In this document: positions 6,360 to 8,560 of the stretch, in pieces | Position numbering within the stretch: position 1 is the first letter of the stretch | Layout: each line of letters starts with the position of its first letter | Source: Bacillota bacterium | Lineage (GTDB): Bacteria > Bacillota > Bacilli > Alicyclobacillales > SLC66 | Length of the DNA: 8,560 nucleotides | Assembly (NCBI GenBank): GCA_021821225.1 | Contig: JAKACR010000107.1 | Span: forward strand, 1-8,560 | Reading direction: 5' to 3' | Position numbers and translations under genes: made by a program | Notes under the pieces: model-generated | Database searches by the model: none | Told to the model about the DNA's origin: nothing | Seen by the model: only the letters and a program-made list of their open reading frames with translations

Positions 6360-7847
6360 TTGGCCATACCGGGTCTTGTGCTGTGGGCGTTCACCGTCTG
6401 GGCGGCGGGCTTCCTGCTGCTTGACGCCACACCGGCCAGATCGCTGCCCGTCAGGGAGAAAGTCGCCGTCGCCTTCGTCGTGGGCGCGGCGGCTCTGCCG
6501 CTGCTGTTCTTTCTGCTCAATTGGGCAACTGGTTGGCCCATCATCAGCGAGGGGATCATCGGCGACATCTTTGCCGGAGCGGTTGTGCTGGCCGAGATCG
6601 CGCTTCTCGCGCGCCTTGCGCGCGGCCACGTCGCCGCCGCAAGACGGACGCGTCTTCGGCTGCCGCGCCCACGAACCGCGCAGAGCACCGTTTTGACCGT
6701 TTTTTTGCTGGGATCTCTGACTGTGTTCTACTACTGGTTGTGGCGCGGCCTGCGCGCGCCGCTCTTCGGCTGGGACGAGTACTCATTCTGGCTGTACGCC
6801 GCCAAAGCGCTGCTCGTCCACGGCGGATCGGACAGCGCGATGGCGCACGATGCGTACGCTTCCTATCCGCTAGGCTTTCCTTACCTTGTCGCATGGTACT
6901 ACCGACTGACAGGCGGTATCTCGATCGCGCGCGCCAAGTGGGTGACGCCCACGGTCACCTCGGCGTTTTTCTGGTCTCTGTACATCGTCTTGCGCCGCTT
7001 TCGCGTGCGCCCCGTCCTCGCACTGCTCGGCGTCTGTCTGGCGGCCTGGGGCAGCCAGATGATCCTGTGGTACAATCTGATCGCGTACGGCGAGATGACC
7101 TACGTGTGCGTGTACGTCCTGTCTCTCTTGTACGCCGCGTCGTGGCTTGAAAATCGCGAATCCGCACAGCGCAGCGCCGACCTGTTCATGTTCGCGCTGC
7201 TGCTTGGCCTGTCTGCCTTCGTCCGGGTGGACGGACTGTACGTCGCCATAATGACGCTGATCCTGTTTGCCATGACAGGCGGGTTCCGACGCATGCGAAA
7301 AGAGGGAGGGCCGCTTGCTCTTGCGGTGTTTGTCCTCGTCTTCCCAACCGTCTGCTGGGAGGTGTTCAAATGGGCGCACCACATCCACGCCGGCTGGACT
7401 TCGCGTATCACCGTGGCCGAACTTGGCGTGCGCCTGCAACCAGCCTTTCTATGGCATGTGGTGACAGCCGTGTGGCTGACCATGACAGATTTTCGCGTCT
7501 ATCCGATCATCCTCCTGCTCTTTTTCATCACGGCGATCGCCGCATTTGCCAGGCGCCGCGCGATTCTGTTCCTGGTGCTCACGGCTTACGCGCAGATCGT
7601 CTACCTGCTGACCGCTTACCTCAGTGTGTTCTCCGTCTTCGAGGCGCTGCACGCATCCAGTCTCGACCGCTATCTGCTGCGCATCGACCCGATCATCGCC
7701 GCAGTGTTCATCATTTGGCTGGGAGCGTCGCACAAGGGGACATCTGATAAACCAAATTCCGACAGCGGCTCAGCCGTCGTGGCCGCGAAAGAGAGCAGGG
7801 TCACACTTTCGCCTGCCACGACACGAGCACGACGCCAAACAGAATGA
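6360..7847 (+). CDS. Polytopic membrane glycosyltransferase, GT-C-like (PMT/ArnT superfamily)
   Basis: A 495-residue integral membrane protein with about 11-12 hydrophobic segments and a polar, basic C-terminal tail of about 40 residues. GT-C enzymes use polyprenyl-phosphate sugars and transfer them on the outer face of the membrane. Support: the first large outside loop holds GWDEYSFW with an acidic pair (D139, E140) before a Trp/Lys-rich helix (YAAKALL), followed by SYPLGFPYLVAWYY, and the late DRYLLRIDPII resembles the (E/D)RYLLP-x-P end of the family. TTG 6360 is preferred over ATG 6327 on SD grounds. It is downstream of the small exported protein in one operon. Its last 47 bases overlap the end of the convergent transporter gene. 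The acceptor (wall polymer, lipid or protein) is unknown. A polymerase or other polytopic protein cannot be excluded. Confidence 0.75.
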   Translation: MAIPGLVLWAFTVWAAGFLLLDATPARSLPVREKVAVAFVVGAAALPLLFFLLNWATGWPIISEGIIGDIFAGAVVLAEIALLARLARGHVAAARRTRLRLPRPRTAQSTVLTVFLLGSLTVFYYWLWRGLRAPLFGWDEYSFWLYAAKALLVHGGSDSAMAHDAYASYPLGFPYLVAWYYRLTGGISIARAKWVTPTVTSAFFWSLYIVLRRFRVRPVLALLGVCLAAWGSQMILWYNLIAYGEMTYVCVYVLSLLYAASWLENRESAQRSADLFMFALLLGLSAFVRVDGLYVAIMTLILFAMTGGFRRMRKEGGPLALAVFVLVFPTVCWEVFKWAHHIHAGWTSRITVAELGVRLQPAFLWHVVTAVWLTMTDFRVYPIILLLFFITAIAAFARRRAILFLVLTAYAQIVYLLTAYLSVFSVFEALHASSLDRYLLRIDPIIAAVFIIWLGASHKGTSDKPNSDSGSAVVAAKESRVTLSPATTRARRQTE

Positions 7848-8157
7848 CGACAACGCCAAGCCAGCGCACGGGCGTTACCTGTTCGTGAAACACGGCGATC
7901 GAGCCAATCAGGGCGAGGATGTATGACAGACTCTGCAGCGGGTACACGACGTTCAACTGGGCGCGGGACAACACGGCAAACCAGATCAGCGTCGCGATCA
8001 CGTAAAGGCCAAGCCCGGTCCAGATCAGAGGAGACAAAAATACCGCCGGGAGATTTTGCAGCGTCATGGCTCCAATGCGGTTCAGTCCAAGCTTGAACAG
8101 CAACTGCCCTGTCACGAGCAGCACGATATTGATCAAAATCAGGATGTATACCAGCAT
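7801..8157 (-). CDS. Four-helix EamA/SMR-type membrane protein, ArnE-like
   Basis: A 118-residue membrane protein of the drug/metabolite transporter superfamily. Four hydrophobic helices lie at about 3-22, 43-64, 70-90 and 97-114, the small half-size architecture of SMR pumps and of the ArnE/ArnF undecaprenyl-phosphate-sugar flippase. The segment LNVVYPLQSLSYILALIGS followed by F-HEQVTP-x-RWLGV-x-ILFG resembles the ArnE/EamA second half (AYP-x-LSL-x-Y, then HE and WLGV-x-LI-x-G) more than classical EmrE, and an EmrE-style Glu in helix 1 is absent. ATG 8157 has GAGGTGA eight bases upstream; the frame runs on to 8223 without support. It is convergent with, and overlaps by 47 bases, the GT-C gene. 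The likely role is flipping a lipid-linked sugar or exporting a small molecule; the ArnE reading is inference. Confidence 0.8.
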   Translation of the reverse strand: MLVYILILINIVLLVTGQLLFKLGLNRIGAMTLQNLPAVFLSPLIWTGLGLYVIATLIWFAVLSRAQLNVVYPLQSLSYILALIGSIAVFHEQVTPVRWLGVVVILFGVVLVSWQAKV

Positions 8158-8174
8158 GCAGTTTTTCACCTCGT

Positions 8175-8183
8175 TGCTATATC
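8175..8183 (+). promoter_or_regulatory. Possible extended -10 for the right-edge gene
   Basis: TG-C-TATATC lies 40 bases before TTG 8223, with no -35 match. It is the only promoter-like element I see in this short divergent gap. Confidence 0.3.
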
Positions 8184-8222
8184 GCCCGCGTTTCACCGCA
8201 GGCCAGACAGGGAGCGTGTCCA

Positions 8223-8560
8223 TTGATAAACCGCATTTTTCGCTACGATGAACGCCTGGGAATAGAAGTTCCCGCGTTGGAGCGCGAGTGGGAACACCAT
8301 ACGTTGGAAGAACGGAGATCCATTCTTGAACACTGGGAACTGATCCGCGGCAGGATTCCAGACCGCATCGCCCATTTTGAGGAACAGATCGCGCACCTGC
8401 AAGAACGCGTTCACACGGAAGAAGACTGGGACGAGACGGTTTCCCTCATGGACCAGATCAGCGATTTCGCGAGCCGCATCGCCGATCTCAACATCCTGAA
8501 CCGGACCCAGCCGGACGCCGAACTGCACGGCGATCACGAAAAAGAACACCGGTCGCGCGA
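8223..8560 (+). CDS. Glu-rich, probably coiled-coil hypothetical protein (3' end outside window)
   Basis: An open frame from TTG 8223 to the right edge (112 codons, no stop). AGGGAG (8209-8214) lies 8 bases before the TTG, and no other start codon exists between 8163 and it in this frame. The product is unrecognised. It is dominated by charged helical sequence: EREWEHHTLEERRSILEHW, IAHFEEQIAHLQERV, then DQISDFASRIADLN, with hydrophobic residues at 3/4 spacing consistent with a coiled coil or helical bundle, and a polar tail beginning. No signal peptide or membrane segment is seen. It is divergent from the ArnE-like gene across 65 bases. The opposite strand is also open here, but its product has no sensible start context; the plus frame has the SD and a natural composition. 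Confidence 0.65.
   Translation, partial: MINRIFRYDERLGIEVPALEREWEHHTLEERRSILEHWELIRGRIPDRIAHFEEQIAHLQERVHTEEDWDETVSLMDQISDFASRIADLNILNRTQPDAELHGDHEKEHRSR

Noticed and set aside
5906..6688. 260-codon minus-strand frame spanning the small exported protein and GT-C start
   Set aside because: It crosses two well-started plus-strand genes and shows no domain; an antisense shadow.
1666..8156. Shared 14-mer GATGTATACCAGCA near 1666 and 8143
   Set aside because: A rough expectation gives about 0.1 chance matches of this length in a window this size; it lies inside unrelated coding sequences with no further similarity.
8223..8249. TTGATA / TACGAT as a plus-strand promoter
   Set aside because: The spacer is only 15 bases and it sits within the coding region beginning at TTG 8223.
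8193..8549. 118-codon minus-strand frame at the right edge
   Set aside because: It overlaps the SD-backed plus-strand coiled-coil gene and its start context is poor; the plus frame has the more natural composition.

Overview
The window reads as a piece of the chromosome of a GC-rich, endospore-forming Bacillota. The evidence is a CotF-type spore coat gene pair, strong GGAGG-type ribosome binding sites, and frequent TTG/GTG starts with good Shine-Dalgarno (SD) spacing. An Alicyclobacillaceae-like host fits best, but this is inferred from style, not from a marker gene.

Layout from left to right. The 3' part of proC (proline synthesis, +) enters from the left edge. A minus-strand pair follows: an S15/CocE-type alpha/beta hydrolase whose stop overlaps the start of a HAD phosphatase. 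Divergent to this pair is a small hot-dog acyl-CoA thioesterase (+). It runs tail to tail, 7 bases apart, into an aldo/keto reductase (-). Upstream of the reductase are a strong 16-bp hairpin terminator and the coat operon (-): a 68-residue helical coat-like protein followed by a CotF-domain protein with a Gln/Trp-rich tail. Divergent from the coat operon is a two-gene envelope operon (+): a small exported or membrane-anchored protein, then a GT-C-like polytopic glycosyltransferase. The 3' end of the latter overlaps by 47 bp the end of a convergent four-helix EamA/ArnE-like transporter (-). The last feature is the 5' part of a Glu-rich, probably coiled-coil protein with a TTG start (+), cut by the right edge.

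Functional picture. The left half is ordinary metabolic and detoxification housekeeping. The right half is more distinctive: a sporulation coat operon with a possible mother-cell (sigma-E/K) promoter, back to back with envelope genes that look like parts of a lipid-linked sugar system (GT-C transferase, small exported partner, ArnE-like flippase candidate). At two divergent junctions (about 3170 and 5700) the opposing -10/-35 elements physically overlap. Several genes are best explained by starts downstream of the longest reading frame. I see no CRISPR array, insertion sequence, tRNA, rRNA, phage gene or convincing new defence system here.
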